Positions 16,213 to 26,428 of a stretch of DNA of 64,000 nt are shown in pieces. The stretch is taken from assembly GCA_021808445.1 (NCBI GenBank), contig JAKBBP010000001.1, forward strand, positions 157,636 to 221,635. The letters are read 5' to 3'. Both the position numbers and the translations under genes were made by a program. Each line of letters starts with the position of its first letter. Positions within the stretch are counted from its first letter, which is position 1. Below the pieces are notes generated by a model, which was not told the DNA's origin, searched no databases, and saw only the letters and a list, made by a program, of their open reading frames with translations. Source of the stretch: Pseudomonadota bacterium. Its GTDB lineage: Bacteria; Pseudomonadota; Gammaproteobacteria; Burkholderiales; Burkholderiaceae_C.

Positions 16213-18303
16213 TCAATCCCAGCGCGCGGCGACCCTCGAGGCCAGGTCCGCGTCCGGCGGCTCGGTCAGGCCGGGTGCGGCAGGCGAGGGGCCGGGCGGC
16301 TGCACGCTGGTCACGGTTGTCTCGTGCAGGTGCGCGCGCACCGATGCATCGAGAAAACGGCTGGGCAGCGCATGGACATGGGCATCGCCGTAGCGCGCCT
16401 GCTGGCCCACGAAAAAACGCTGTGGCACCAGCAGTTCGAGGTGCTCGCGCGCGCGGGTCATCGCCACGTACAGCAGGCGCCGCTCTTCGTCGAGCTGGCG
16501 CGCATCATCGCAGGCGAGGTCGGAGGGAATGCAGCCGTCGACCGCGTTGAGCACGTACACGGCCTTCCACTCCTGGCCCTTGGCCGAGTGCATGGTCGAA
16601 AGGATCAGATAGTCCTCGTCGCGATGCGCGGGGCCGGCCAGATCGCCGCCCAGCTCGGGCGGGTCCAGCGTGAGTTCGGTGAGAAAGCGCTCGGCATGGC
16701 CGTAGGAGCCGGCGATGTGCGCCAGCTGGCGCAGGTCGGCGGCGCGCGCCGGTGCATCGTCGTGCAGGCGTGGAAGCTGGGTTTCGTACCAGCTGCGTGC
16801 GAGTTCGACCGGCGCCGGCCAGGGGGGCTGGGCGTGCAGGCGAAGCCACAGCGCGAGCAAGGTATTCCAGTCCTCGCGTGCCGCGGCGGGCGGCTGGAAC
16901 GCGCGCAGGGCCTGTACCGGATCGGCACTCGCCTGCAATGCGTCGAGCAGGCGGCGGGCCTGAGCCGGGCCGATGCCGGGCAGCAGTTGCGCGACACGGA
17001 AGGCCGCCAGGCGGTGGCGCGGATTGCCCGCCCAGCGAAGCAGGCTCAGCAGGTCCTTCACATGCGCGGTGTCCAGGAAGCGCAGACCTCCGAATTTCAC
17101 GAAGGGGATGTCTCGCCGCGTCAACTCCAGCTCCAGCGCGGCACTGTGCTGGGCGGTGCGAAACAGCACGGCCTGCTCGCGCAGGCGCATGCCGCGCTCG
17201 CGCTGGCGCAGCACCTCGGTGGCCACGTGGGCGGCCTGTGCCGCTTCGTCGGCCACGTGCACCAGTTCGGGCAGCCAGCTCGAGCGGCGGTCGGTCCACA
17301 GGCGCTTGGAATAGCCTTCGGCGGCCTGCGCCATCAGCGCGTTGGCGGCGTCCAGGATCGGCTGGGTGCTGCGGTAGTTGCGGGTCAGCCCCAGCACGCG
17401 CGCGGGGCTGGGGTACTGGGCCGGGAAGTCGAGGATGTTGCGCACCTCCGCGGCCCGGAAGGAGTAGATGGACTGCGCGTCGTCCCCCACCGCGGTGACG
17501 CCCCGGCCGTCGGGCTTGAGCGCGCGCACGATGCGTGCCTGCAGCCGGTTGGTGTCCTGGTACTCGTCCACCAGCAGGTGGTCGAAGCGGCTGCCCACGC
17601 TGGCGGCCAGCACGGGCTCGTCCATCAGCTGGGACCACCACAGCAGCAGATCGTCGAAATCCAGCAGGTGCTGACGCAGCTTCTCGGCGGTGTAGGACTG
17701 GAACAGCAGGCGCAGCTCGGCTTCGTGCGGGGCGCACCAGGGAAACTGCGCGCGCAGCACCTCGCCCAGCGCCTCCCCGCTGTTCACGCAGCGCGAGTGG
17801 ATGGCCAGGCAGGTGCCTTTCAACGGGAAACGCCCCCGGCGATCTCCCAGGCCCAGTGCCTGGCGCTGCAGGCCCAGCAGGTCCTCGGCGTCGCCGCGAT
17901 CGAGTACGCTGAAATCGGCGGCCAGGCCGATGCGCGCGGCGTAGTCGCGCAGCAGGCGCGCGCCCACGGAATGAAAGGTGCCGGCCCAGGGCAGTTGCGG
18001 CGGCGCCTGGGAGGCCGGCAGGTTCAGCGCGCGGTGCAGCGCCGCGCCCACCCGGCGCTGCAGGTCCTGGGCGGCGCGGCGCGAGAAACTCAGGAGCAGC
18101 ATGCGTTGCGCATCGGCGCCGTCGAGCACCAGGCGGGCCACGCGCGCGGCCAGGGTGGTGGTCTTGCCCGAGCCGGCGCCCGCGATCAGCAGCAGGGCGG
18201 GCGAGGCTTGCCCGCGGGCTCCATGGGCCACGGCGGCCAGCTGCTCCTGGTCGAGGCCGAACAGCTCGGCGCAGCAGGCCACGGAATCGGCGACGGGGGA
18301 CAT
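16213..18303 (-). CDS. UvrD/Rep-family (SF1A) ATP-dependent DNA helicase
   Basis: LLIAGAGSGKTTTLAARVARLVLDG (Walker A), FDHLLVDEYQDTNRLQARIVRAL (Walker B), VGDDAQSIYSFRAAEVRNI, LTRNYRSTQPIL, STMHSAKGQEWKAVYV, RRLLYVAMTRAREHL. Confidence 0.95.
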   Translation of the reverse strand: MSPVADSVACCAELFGLDQEQLAAVAHGARGQASPALLLIAGAGSGKTTTLAARVARLVLDGADAQRMLLLSFSRRAAQDLQRRVGAALHRALNLPASQAPPQLPWAGTFHSVGARLLRDYAARIGLAADFSVLDRGDAEDLLGLQRQALGLGDRRGRFPLKGTCLAIHSRCVNSGEALGEVLRAQFPWCAPHEAELRLLFQSYTAEKLRQHLLDFDDLLLWWSQLMDEPVLAASVGSRFDHLLVDEYQDTNRLQARIVRALKPDGRGVTAVGDDAQSIYSFRAAEVRNILDFPAQYPSPARVLGLTRNYRSTQPILDAANALMAQAAEGYSKRLWTDRRSSWLPELVHVADEAAQAAHVATEVLRQRERGMRLREQAVLFRTAQHSAALELELTRRDIPFVKFGGLRFLDTAHVKDLLSLLRWAGNPRHRLAAFRVAQLLPGIGPAQARRLLDALQASADPVQALRAFQPPAAAREDWNTLLALWLRLHAQPPWPAPVELARSWYETQLPRLHDDAPARAADLRQLAHIAGSYGHAERFLTELTLDPPELGGDLAGPAHRDEDYLILSTMHSAKGQEWKAVYVLNAVDGCIPSDLACDDARQLDEERRLLYVAMTRAREHLELLVPQRFFVGQQARYGDAHVHALPSRFLDASVRAHLHETTVTSVQPPGPSPAAPGLTEPPDADLASRVAARWD

Positions 18304-18438
18304 GGGCGGTGCGAAGGCGCGGACAACGGCAGGTCGGGGAACTGTTCAAGCATACAGCATGCAGGCGGCGCGGCGGCTGCGCGCGCTATGCTGCGAGCCT
18401 GGCCGTCCCAACCTGCGCGTTTTGCTGCGATATCCCTC

Positions 18439-19047
18439 ATGAGTCCTTTGTCCGGCGCAGGCCCCGGCGATCCCGGGAGCCTGCTGGAATCCATGCGTCG
18501 CCGCAGCCAGACGGGGCCGCGCCATCTGCTCGAGCCCGGCCCCGACGCAGGGCAGCGCCGGCAGTTGTTCGAGGCCGCGGCCACGGCGCCGGACCATGGC
18601 CAGATCCTGCCGTGGCGCTTCGTGCTCATCGGCGGGCAGGCCCGCGCGCGGCTGGGAGATGCCTTCGAGCAGGCCCTGCTGGAACGCGATGCCGATGCTG
18701 GCGAGGACGAGCGCCGGCGCGCGCGCGACAAGGCCTCGCGGGCGCCCTTCCTGGCCCTGGCCGTGGTGCGTGAGCGCGGCGACGGACAGGAACACATTCG
18801 CCCGCACGAGCGTATGGTCAGCCTGGGTTGCGCCTTGCAGAATCTGCTGCTGACGGCGCATGCGCAGGGCTTCGGCGCCGGGCTGGTCAGCGGGCTGGCC
18901 ATGGACAGCCGTGCGTTGCGCGGATGTTTCGCGCTGGGCGAGCATGAACGCGCGGTGTGCTTCGTGGCCATCGGCACGCCGGCTCGCAGCCGTGAGCCCC
19001 GGCCGAAGCCTGCGCCGGAGCGTTTTGTCAGCGAACTGGCGCCTTGA
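18439..19047 (+). CDS. Nitroreductase family protein
   Basis: LLESMRRRSQTGPRHLLEPGPDAGQRRQLFEAAATAPDHGQILPWRFVLIGGQARARLGDAF...MVSLGCALQNLLLTAHAQGFGAGLVSG: nitroreductase fold motifs. Confidence 0.9.
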   Translation: MSPLSGAGPGDPGSLLESMRRRSQTGPRHLLEPGPDAGQRRQLFEAAATAPDHGQILPWRFVLIGGQARARLGDAFEQALLERDADAGEDERRRARDKASRAPFLALAVVRERGDGQEHIRPHERMVSLGCALQNLLLTAHAQGFGAGLVSGLAMDSRALRGCFALGEHERAVCFVAIGTPARSREPRPKPAPERFVSELAP

Positions 19048-19097
19048 GGTCTGCCGGCCCGGCAGGCTGACCGCCTGGAAGGCTCGCTCGGCCGGTC

Positions 19098-20693
19098 TCA
19101 GCCCGCCAGCGTGCTCACGCCGGTCGCGCGCGAGACGGCCTCCGCGGCAGGCGCAGCCGCGGGACCCTGCAGTTCCACGCAGTTGCGTCCCGCCTGCTTG
19201 GCCCGGTACATGGCCTCGTCGGCGCGGGCCAGCGCGCCGTCGATGTCGTCGTGCGCGCTGGCGATCAGCGCCACGCCGATGCTCACGCTGAGCTGCAGGC
19301 GCAGCCCCTGGCAGCGCAGCGCATGGTCGCATACGGCGCGGCGCAGGCGTTCTGCGGCGTCCAGCGCCTGCGCCGCGTCCATGCCCGGCAGCAGTACGGC
19401 GAATTCCTCGCCGCCGATGCGCGCGAGCAGATCCTGCTCGCGCAGCACCGCGCCCAGGCGCCCGGCGAGTTGCTGCAACACGATGTCGCCCACCGCATGG
19501 CCGTGGTTGTCGTTGACCGACTTGAACAAGTCCACGTCCAGCGCCAGCAGGGCCAGCGGGGCCGGCGCGCATTGGCGCCGAGCCTGCGCGGCGCGCAGGA
19601 AGAATCCGCGACGGTTGTGCAGCGCGGTCAGCGGATCGGTATGCGCCAGGCGCCGCAGTTCGTGCTCCTGGCGCTTGCGGTGGGTGATCTCCACCAGACT
19701 GGCCAGCACCGCCCGGCGGCCGCCGTAGCGCAGCTTGCGGGCCGAGACCATGACGTCCAGCTCGCGCCGGGAACTGTCGCGGATGCGCATGTCCACGGGG
19801 CCGAAGGCCTCGTGGTGCGCCAGCGCCTGGGTGAGCATGCGCCCGGTCTGCGAATCGGCATAGAAATCCTGGGCCGACAGCTGCGAGGGGTCGGGAAGCA
19901 GGCGCCGTGGATCGAGCAGGTCCAGCGCGGCCTGGTTCAGGCGCAGCAGTCGTCCCCGGTGCTGCCCCGCCAGCACCAGGGGCACGGGGCTGACCTCGAA
20001 CAGATGACGCAGGTTCTGCTCGGCGCTCACGCGTTCGGCCACTTCCCATTGCAGGCGCCTGCGGTCCAGCCAGGCGTTGCGCTGGGAGCGGTTGTTGTGC
20101 GTGGCCAGCTGCCAGCCGACGATGTTGACAAAGCTCAGGATCAGCACGAACAGCAGCACCGTTCTCGGGGGCGTGGCCAGCAGGCTGAGCATCTGCAGGC
20201 TCGCCAGCGTGACCCAGGCCGGCATCACCCAGAGCTGCAGCGGGCGCACCATGGGCGCATAGGTGAAGATGATCAGGCAGGCCAGGACCGCCGCGAGCGC
20301 CTGGTACGACGAGGCCGCTCCATGCAGTTGCACGATCGCGCGCTGGCCCGCCAACAGCGCCACCTGGAACAGCGGCATCCAGATGCGCAGGCGATAGGGG
20401 TCGGCCGCCGACGCGCGCCGGGTCAGCCAGGCCAGGCGCAGCCCGACGCTCAGAACCATCGCGCGCACCACCATCAGCGCCAGCCACGAGGCCGAGGGCT
20501 GGGCCAACAGGTAGTCGCTCAACATGCCTGCCGCGAAGATCAGCCCGCCCCACAGCGCCACCGCGTGGGCGCGGGGCGCCAGCTCCTTCCAGGTATCGGC
20601 GATGAAGGCGTCCTCGTCGGATCGCGCCGGAAACAGGCCGTAGGCCCCAGGGGCGGGGTTGTGGGTTGCGAGGCTCGCGGTGGAGACGGACAT
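19098..20693 (-). CDS. Membrane-anchored PAS-GGDEF diguanylate cyclase
   Basis: Hydrophobic N-terminal segment, PAS-like middle, DPLTALHNRRGFFLRAAQ and LLARIGGEEFAVLLPG; REQD lies 5 residues before GGEEF (RxxD I-site). Confidence 0.93.
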   Translation of the reverse strand: MSVSTASLATHNPAPGAYGLFPARSDEDAFIADTWKELAPRAHAVALWGGLIFAAGMLSDYLLAQPSASWLALMVVRAMVLSVGLRLAWLTRRASAADPYRLRIWMPLFQVALLAGQRAIVQLHGAASSYQALAAVLACLIIFTYAPMVRPLQLWVMPAWVTLASLQMLSLLATPPRTVLLFVLILSFVNIVGWQLATHNNRSQRNAWLDRRRLQWEVAERVSAEQNLRHLFEVSPVPLVLAGQHRGRLLRLNQAALDLLDPRRLLPDPSQLSAQDFYADSQTGRMLTQALAHHEAFGPVDMRIRDSSRRELDVMVSARKLRYGGRRAVLASLVEITHRKRQEHELRRLAHTDPLTALHNRRGFFLRAAQARRQCAPAPLALLALDVDLFKSVNDNHGHAVGDIVLQQLAGRLGAVLREQDLLARIGGEEFAVLLPGMDAAQALDAAERLRRAVCDHALRCQGLRLQLSVSIGVALIASAHDDIDGALARADEAMYRAKQAGRNCVELQGPAAAPAAEAVSRATGVSTLAG

Positions 20694-20703
20694 GCGAGGG
20701 GCT

Positions 20704-21195
20704 TCAGCCCTGGCCGAAGTGATCGGGCATGAGCACGGCGATGACCTCGCCGCGCGCAGTGGCCACTCCGCCGGCGTAGACCGTGGACTCGACGATCACC
20801 TTGCGGCCGCGGATCTCCCGCGCCTTGCCGCGCACCACCAGCGCCTCGCCCAGGGGTGTGGGGCGCAGATAGTCCACGTGCAGCGAGCCGGTGACGAAGC
20901 GCGGTGGCGTCCTGGCGCCGGGGCCGAGCAGGGGCTGCTGGCTGGCCTGGGCCATCGCCGCGGCAGCGGTCGCGGTGGAATGACAGTCGATCAACGAGGC
21001 AATCACGCCGCCGTACACGAAACCGGGCACTGCGATGTGGCTGGCGTCGGGCGTGAATTCCGAGACCGTCTGCTCGCCGTCCTGGAAGGTACGGATGTGG
21101 TGGCCTTGCTCGTTGAGCCGACCGCAGCCATAGCAATGCGCCAGGTGCTCGGGGTAGAGATCCTGGATCGCTGGGATGGGCGTGTCGTCGGACAT
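20704..21195 (-). CDS. PaaI-like hotdog-fold thioesterase
   Basis: MSDDTPIPAIQDLYPEHLAHCYGCGRLNEQGHHIRTFQDGEQTVSEFTPDASHIAVPGFVYGGVIASLIDCHSTATAAAAMAQ. Confidence 0.85.
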   Translation of the reverse strand: MSDDTPIPAIQDLYPEHLAHCYGCGRLNEQGHHIRTFQDGEQTVSEFTPDASHIAVPGFVYGGVIASLIDCHSTATAAAAMAQASQQPLLGPGARTPPRFVTGSLHVDYLRPTPLGEALVVRGKAREIRGRKVIVESTVYAGGVATARGEVIAVLMPDHFGQG

Positions 21196-21337
21196 GGCGT
21201 GGGGCGGGCGGTGCGTGCAGGAATGCACGCCCGCAAGTGTATGCAGGCAGGGGTCCGGACGGCAATCGGGCGCCCCTCGCAGACGCCTTGGTGCTTGCGC
21301 TGGCTCAGATCCCCGGGCGCGGGCCGGGCACGGCGCC

Positions 21338-22495
21338 TCAGGCAGGCGTCCGGGCGGGCTCCTCGAACAGGGCCCGGCGGTCGATGCGCGACACGTCGTC
21401 GAGACCGCAGAAGGCCATGGTCAGGTCGAGCTCGTTGCGGATCAATTCCAGGCAGCGAGCCACCCCGGCCTCGCCCATGGCGCCCAGGCCGTACAGGAAG
21501 GCGCGCCCGATCAGGGTGCCGCTCGCGCCCAGGGCCAGGGCCTTGAACACGTCCTGGCCGCTGCGGATCCCCCCGTCCAGCCAGACCTCCATGCGGCTGC
21601 CGACGGCCTCCACGATGGCCGCAAGAGCCGCGATGGAGCTGGGCGCACCGTCGAGCTGCCGTCCGCCGTGGTTGGACACGATCAGGGCGTCGGCCCCGCT
21701 GTCGGCCGCCAGGCGTGCGTCCTCTGGGTCGAGCACGCCCTTGACGATGAGCTTGCCGCCCCACTGGCGCTTGATCCACTCCACGTCCTTCCAGCTCAGG
21801 CTGGGGTCGAACTGCTGGCTGGTCCACGAGGACAGGGAGCTGAGGTCCGACACCCCGGTGGCATGCCCGACGATGTTGCCGAAGGTCCGTCGCGGCGTAC
21901 GGGCCATGCCCATCACCCAGCGCGGCTTGGTCGCCAGGTTCAGCAGGTTGCGCAGGGTCGGCTTCGGGGGAGCCGACAGCCCGTTCTTGATGTCCTTGTG
22001 GCGTTGTCCCAGGATTTGCAGGTCCAGCGTGAGCATCAGGGCCGAACAGCGTGCCGCCCGGGCCCGCTCGATCAGACGCTCGATGAAGGCGCGGTCGCGC
22101 ATCACATACAGCTGGAACCAGAAGGGGGCCCGGGTGTGCGCGGCGATATCCTCGATCGAGCAGATGCTCATGGTCGACAGCGTGAAGGGCACGCCGAAGG
22201 CCTCGGCGGCACGCGCGGCGAGGATCTCGCCGTCGGCGTGCTGCATGCCCGTCAGACCGGTCGGCGCCAGCGCCACCGGCATGGCCACGTCCTGGCCCAG
22301 CATGCGCGAGCGCAGGCTGCGCCGCTCGATGTCCACGGCCACGCGCTGGCGCAGCCGGATGCGCTGGAAATCCTGTTCATTGGCGCGGTAGGTGCTCTCG
22401 GTCCACGAGCCCGAATCCGCGTAGTCGTAGAACATGCGCGGAACGCGCTTGCGCGCCAGCAGGCGCAGGTCTTCGACGCAGGTGATGACGCTCAT
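21338..22495 (-). CDS. FMN-dependent alpha-hydroxy-acid oxidizing protein (lactate dehydrogenase/oxidase family)
   Basis: MSVITCVEDLRLLARKRVPRMFYDYADSGSWTESTYRANEQDFQRIRLRQRVAVDIERRS...PVALAPTGLTGMQHADGEILAARAAEAFGVPFTLSTMSICSIEDI...DALIVSNHGGRQLDGAPSSIAAL...VWLDGGIRSGQDVFKALALGA. Confidence 0.94.
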   Translation of the reverse strand: MSVITCVEDLRLLARKRVPRMFYDYADSGSWTESTYRANEQDFQRIRLRQRVAVDIERRSLRSRMLGQDVAMPVALAPTGLTGMQHADGEILAARAAEAFGVPFTLSTMSICSIEDIAAHTRAPFWFQLYVMRDRAFIERLIERARAARCSALMLTLDLQILGQRHKDIKNGLSAPPKPTLRNLLNLATKPRWVMGMARTPRRTFGNIVGHATGVSDLSSLSSWTSQQFDPSLSWKDVEWIKRQWGGKLIVKGVLDPEDARLAADSGADALIVSNHGGRQLDGAPSSIAALAAIVEAVGSRMEVWLDGGIRSGQDVFKALALGASGTLIGRAFLYGLGAMGEAGVARCLELIRNELDLTMAFCGLDDVSRIDRRALFEEPARTPA

Positions 22496-22797
22496 CCGTG
22501 GCTCCGTGGAACCCGGCACGAAGGCCGGGAATGCATGCGCGGGGCGTTCCTGCCTCGCTACGACACGATTCTGGACTGTAGCAGCGACGAGGGGCCCCGC
22601 GACACGGGCGCGGCATCCCGCGACGCCGGGGCGTGCCTTGGCGCACAGGGATGTCGCAATGCAACATGGTTTCTCCCTTTGCGATGTACGGTTACAACCC
22701 CGGCTCCGGCTTGGTCCTACAGTGACCCTTTGCTGGCGCGCTCCGACATCCCTGCGCTCGCGGGGACGGGCGCCCAGGCTTCCCGGGAGTCGGAACC

Positions 22798-23385
22798 ATG
22801 AGTTCGTATCGCACGCTGCGCCTGCATTCGCTGCCCCCCCATGCCCATGTCGGCGAGCCCGAGGGGCAGCGGCCCGAAGGCCTCACCATGGACCGCCCGG
22901 CGCCCGATGCCATGACCGACCTGCGGCGCGTGGCGGCGGTGGCCATCCATCCCGACGCCACGCTGGAGGCGGCGCAGCAGCGCATGGTGCATGCGCGGGT
23001 GCGCATGCTGCTGGTGACCGACCCGGCCGGCGAACTGCTGGGTCTGATCACCGCGCGCGACCTGTTGGGCGAGGCGCCGATCCGTGCCGCGGTCGAGGAC
23101 GGCGTGGCGCGTGACCAGCTTGCGGTGCGCCGGGTGATGGTGCCGCGCGAGCGCATCCAGGTGCTCGACTGGGACGACGTGCAGCATGCCAGCGTCGGCG
23201 ACATGGTCCATACGCTGCGCGAAAGCGGGCGCCAGCATGCGCTGGTGGTGCAGCAGGGCAGGCCCCCGCGGGTCTGCGGGATCTTCTCGGCCACCCACAT
23301 CGGGCGCCTGCTGGGCGTGCCCATCGAGGCCAGCGACAAGCCGCAGAGCTTCGCCGAGGTCGAGCACCTGCTCGCGGCCACCTGA
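22798..23385 (+). CDS. CBS-domain pair protein
   Basis: HPDATLEAAQQRMVHARVRMLLVTDPAGELLGLITARDLLGE and LRESGRQHALVVQQGRPPRVCGIFSATHIGRLLG: two CBS motifs. Confidence 0.85.
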   Translation: MSSYRTLRLHSLPPHAHVGEPEGQRPEGLTMDRPAPDAMTDLRRVAAVAIHPDATLEAAQQRMVHARVRMLLVTDPAGELLGLITARDLLGEAPIRAAVEDGVARDQLAVRRVMVPRERIQVLDWDDVQHASVGDMVHTLRESGRQHALVVQQGRPPRVCGIFSATHIGRLLGVPIEASDKPQSFAEVEHLLAAT

Positions 23386-23415
23386 GATCCGGGTCGGGCC
23401 CCAGGCCTAGGCCTG

Positions 23416-24411
23416 CTAGGCGCCGGGTTCCGGCCAGGGGTACAGGCCTCGCACGCGCGCCATCAATCGTGTCAACCCGAGCACGCCATCGATGGTCGGC
23501 GTGGGCAGATCCATGCGCCGCGCGAGTTCCTGGACGGCGCCGACGATGCCGTCGAGCTCCAGCGCACGGGAGGCTTCCAGGTCCTGCAGCATCGAGGTCT
23601 TGAACGCTCCGAGACGCATGGTGATCTTGTTGCGCTCCTCGGGGGTCTGCTCGATCGGGCAGCCCAGGCGCGCGCCGAGTTCGCGCGCCTCGCGCATGGC
23701 GTTGTTGCAAAAGGCCAGGACCAGCGGATCGCCCAGCATCTGCTCGATGGTCGCGCCGGTCAACGCCGACACGGGATTCATGGTCAGGTTGCCCCACAGC
23801 TTGTACCAGATGTCGCGGCGCACATCGTCGGAATGCACCGCATCGAAACCCGCCTGGTGCATCAGCGCGCACACCTGTTCGGCGCGCGGGCTGTGGCCGC
23901 CTCCGGGCTCTCCGATGATCAGCCGCGCCGGGCCGCGATGAAGGGACAGGCCGGGCTCGGGCACCGAGGTGGTGGCGTGCACCACGCAGCCGAGCACGCG
24001 ACGCAGTTCGATCGCCGCTGCGATGCGTCCGCCGGGGTCCACGCTGCGCAACGGCGTGGGGTCCAGTCCCGGGCCGGCGGCACAGAACCACCAGGGCACG
24101 CCGTTCATGGCCGGCATCACGATGGTCTGCTCCCCCAGGAGCGGCGCCAGGCCCTGGGCCACCTGGGCCAGCGCCGGGCCCTTGACCGCCAGGATCACCA
24201 GATCCTGCTCGCCGATGTCCTCGGCGCGCTCGAACACGCGGGCCGGTGCACGCAGGACCTCGCCGGCCGTGTCGGCGCGCCAGCCGTGTTCACGCAGCGC
24301 GCGCAGGGTCTCTCCTCGTGCCAGCACCGCGGGCTGGCAGCCGGCACGGGCGGCCAGTCTCGCGCCGATGAGTCCGCCGATCGCCCCGGCGCCGATGATG
24401 CAGATCCTCAT
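23416..24411 (-). CDS. 2-dehydropantoate 2-reductase-like protein (ketopantoate reductase family)
   Basis: MRICIIGAGAIGGLIGARLAARAGCQPAVLARGETL...IVMPAMNGVPWWF...WYKLWGNLTMNPVSALTGATIEQML: ApbA/PanE family. Confidence 0.9.
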   Translation of the reverse strand: MRICIIGAGAIGGLIGARLAARAGCQPAVLARGETLRALREHGWRADTAGEVLRAPARVFERAEDIGEQDLVILAVKGPALAQVAQGLAPLLGEQTIVMPAMNGVPWWFCAAGPGLDPTPLRSVDPGGRIAAAIELRRVLGCVVHATTSVPEPGLSLHRGPARLIIGEPGGGHSPRAEQVCALMHQAGFDAVHSDDVRRDIWYKLWGNLTMNPVSALTGATIEQMLGDPLVLAFCNNAMREARELGARLGCPIEQTPEERNKITMRLGAFKTSMLQDLEASRALELDGIVGAVQELARRMDLPTPTIDGVLGLTRLMARVRGLYPWPEPGA

Positions 24412-24592
24412 GCAAGTGCTCCTGTTCGTCCCGCTACGCGCCGGACAGCTGTGCATCCTAATGGGCTGTCCCGCTCCTGGCTGCCATGGGGCTCGAATGC
24501 CTTCGGAGGCGATCGGCGGCGCGATGGCGTGCGCGAGCCCGGTGCCCCTGCTAGGCTGAAGGGTTGTCGAACCGTTTTCCGCCGCCTCCGCG

Positions 24593-25486
24593 ATGCACGA
24601 CGCCTTGCTGCTGTTTCCCGACTTCGCGCTGATCGCGCTGGGCTACGCGCTCATGCATCTGACGCCGCTGGGGCGCGAGGTGTGGAGCGGGGTCGAGCGC
24701 CTGGTGTATTACGTGCTGTTCCCCGCCTTGCTCTTTTCCACCAGCGTGGGCGCTTCCTACACCCTGGCCTCGGCTTCGGCCCTGGTGCTGGCGGGGGTGG
24801 GCGCGCTGCTGGTGGGCATCGCGCTGGCGTGGGCGGCGCACTGGCTGGGCGCCGATCCGGTGCGGACCGCCAGCGGCATGCAGTGCGCGTTTCGCTTCAA
24901 TTCCTACATCGTGCTGGCGGTGGCGGCCAGCATCGGCGGCGCGCCGATGGTGTCGATGGTCGGGGTGCTCATCGCCCTGGGCGTGCCGCTGTGCAATGCG
25001 GCAGCGGTCTGGGCCTTGTCGCGCCACGGCGGGCGCAGCCTGTGGCGCGAGCTGCTGCGCAATCCCCTGCTGGTGTCCACCGCGGCGGGCCTGGTGGTGC
25101 ATGCCACGGGCCTGCGCCTGCCGCAGCTGGTGCAACCGGTGTTCGACCGGCTGGGCGGGGCCTCCATCGCGCTGGGCCTGCTGACGGTGGGGGCGGGCCT
25201 GCGCCTGCAGGGCCTGCATCGTGACTGGGCCTTGTCGGGCTGGCTGCTGGCGATTCGCCACCTGCTGGTACCGCTGGCCGCCTGGGGCCTGGCGCGGGCC
25301 CTGGGGCTGGACCGCGGTCATGTGCTGGCGCTGCTCGTGTTCACGGCCGTGCCCACGGCGTCCAGCGCCTACGTGCTGGCCATGCGCATGGGGGGCGACG
25401 GACCCTACGTGGCAGGACTGGTGTCCCTGTCCACCCTGCTGGGGGCCTTGTCGCTGCCCCTGTTCCTCACGCTGGCCTCACGCTGA
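24593..25486 (+). CDS. AEC (auxin efflux carrier) family transporter
   Basis: MHDALLLFPDFALIALGYALMHLTPLGREVWSGVERLVYYVLFPALLFSTSV...; ten-TM hydrophobic pattern, AEC-like. Confidence 0.87.
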   Translation: MHDALLLFPDFALIALGYALMHLTPLGREVWSGVERLVYYVLFPALLFSTSVGASYTLASASALVLAGVGALLVGIALAWAAHWLGADPVRTASGMQCAFRFNSYIVLAVAASIGGAPMVSMVGVLIALGVPLCNAAAVWALSRHGGRSLWRELLRNPLLVSTAAGLVVHATGLRLPQLVQPVFDRLGGASIALGLLTVGAGLRLQGLHRDWALSGWLLAIRHLLVPLAAWGLARALGLDRGHVLALLVFTAVPTASSAYVLAMRMGGDGPYVAGLVSLSTLLGALSLPLFLTLASR

Positions 25487-26428
25487 GGCCCGGGCGGCCT
25501 CGGCCAGCTTGACCAGCGCGTACACGCTCTGATTGGCGGGCGTGGGGATGCCCAGCTCGGCACCGCGCCGCACGATCAGGCCGTTGAGGTCCTCGATTTC
25601 CGTGGGCTTGCCCCGCGCCAGGTCCTGCGCGGTGGACGAGAGCTGGCCGGGCATGCTGCTCGCGATCTGCTCGACCGAGGCACGAGCCGCCTGCGCATCG
25701 AGCGCGTGGCCGCTGGCCCGAGCGACCTCCAGCACTTCGTCCACCAGGGTGTGCTGCAGGGCGCGGATCGGCGCCAGGGCGGCCATCGGCCCGTAGGCCT
25801 GCTGGGTCAGTGCGGAAATGGCGTTGTAGGCGCAGTTGACCAGCAGCTTGGCCCACAGCTCGTCCATCACCGCGTCGGAAATCCGCACCGGTACGCCGGC
25901 GCTGCCGAACACGCCGACGATGTCCTGCAGGCGCTGGCGCAGCGCGGGGTCGGCGGCCTCGCGGGGCGCGGCCGGGCCGATCACCAGTTCCCCACGGCCG
26001 TAGTGCCGCACCACGCCCGGTGCCGGCATCGCCGTGGCCACGTAGACCGCGGTGGGCACGACCGGCTGGTGCAGGTGCCGGGCGATCGCAGCGGGGTTCT
26101 CCACCCCGTTCTGCAGGCTCATCACCAGGGCTCCGGGCTCGAGCAGCGGGGCCATGCGCCGCGCCAGGTCCTCGGTGTCGCGGGATTTCACGCACAGCAG
26201 CACCAGATCGGCGCCTCGCACCGCCTCGATGGCGGTGGTCGCCGGAACCGCTACGGTGAATTCCGAATCCGACTTCTGGATTTTCAAGCCGAGACTTTCG
26301 ATGGCCTGGGCGTGTTCGGCACGCGCGACCAGCGTGACGGCGTGACCCGCGCGCGCCAGCATGGCGCCGAAATAGCTGCCGACCGACCCGGCACCGACAA
26401 CGGTGATGCGTGGATTGCTGGAAGTCAT
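25478..26428 (-). CDS. 2-dehydropantoate 2-reductase-like protein (second copy)
   Basis: MTSSNPRITVVGAGSVGSYFGAMLARAGHAVTLVARAEHAQAIESLGLKI...VMSLQNGVENPAAI...MDELWAKLLVNCAYNAISALTQQAYG: KPR family. Confidence 0.92.
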   Translation of the reverse strand: MTSSNPRITVVGAGSVGSYFGAMLARAGHAVTLVARAEHAQAIESLGLKIQKSDSEFTVAVPATTAIEAVRGADLVLLCVKSRDTEDLARRMAPLLEPGALVMSLQNGVENPAAIARHLHQPVVPTAVYVATAMPAPGVVRHYGRGELVIGPAAPREAADPALRQRLQDIVGVFGSAGVPVRISDAVMDELWAKLLVNCAYNAISALTQQAYGPMAALAPIRALQHTLVDEVLEVARASGHALDAQAARASVEQIASSMPGQLSSTAQDLARGKPTEIEDLNGLIVRRGAELGIPTPANQSVYALVKLAEAARASA

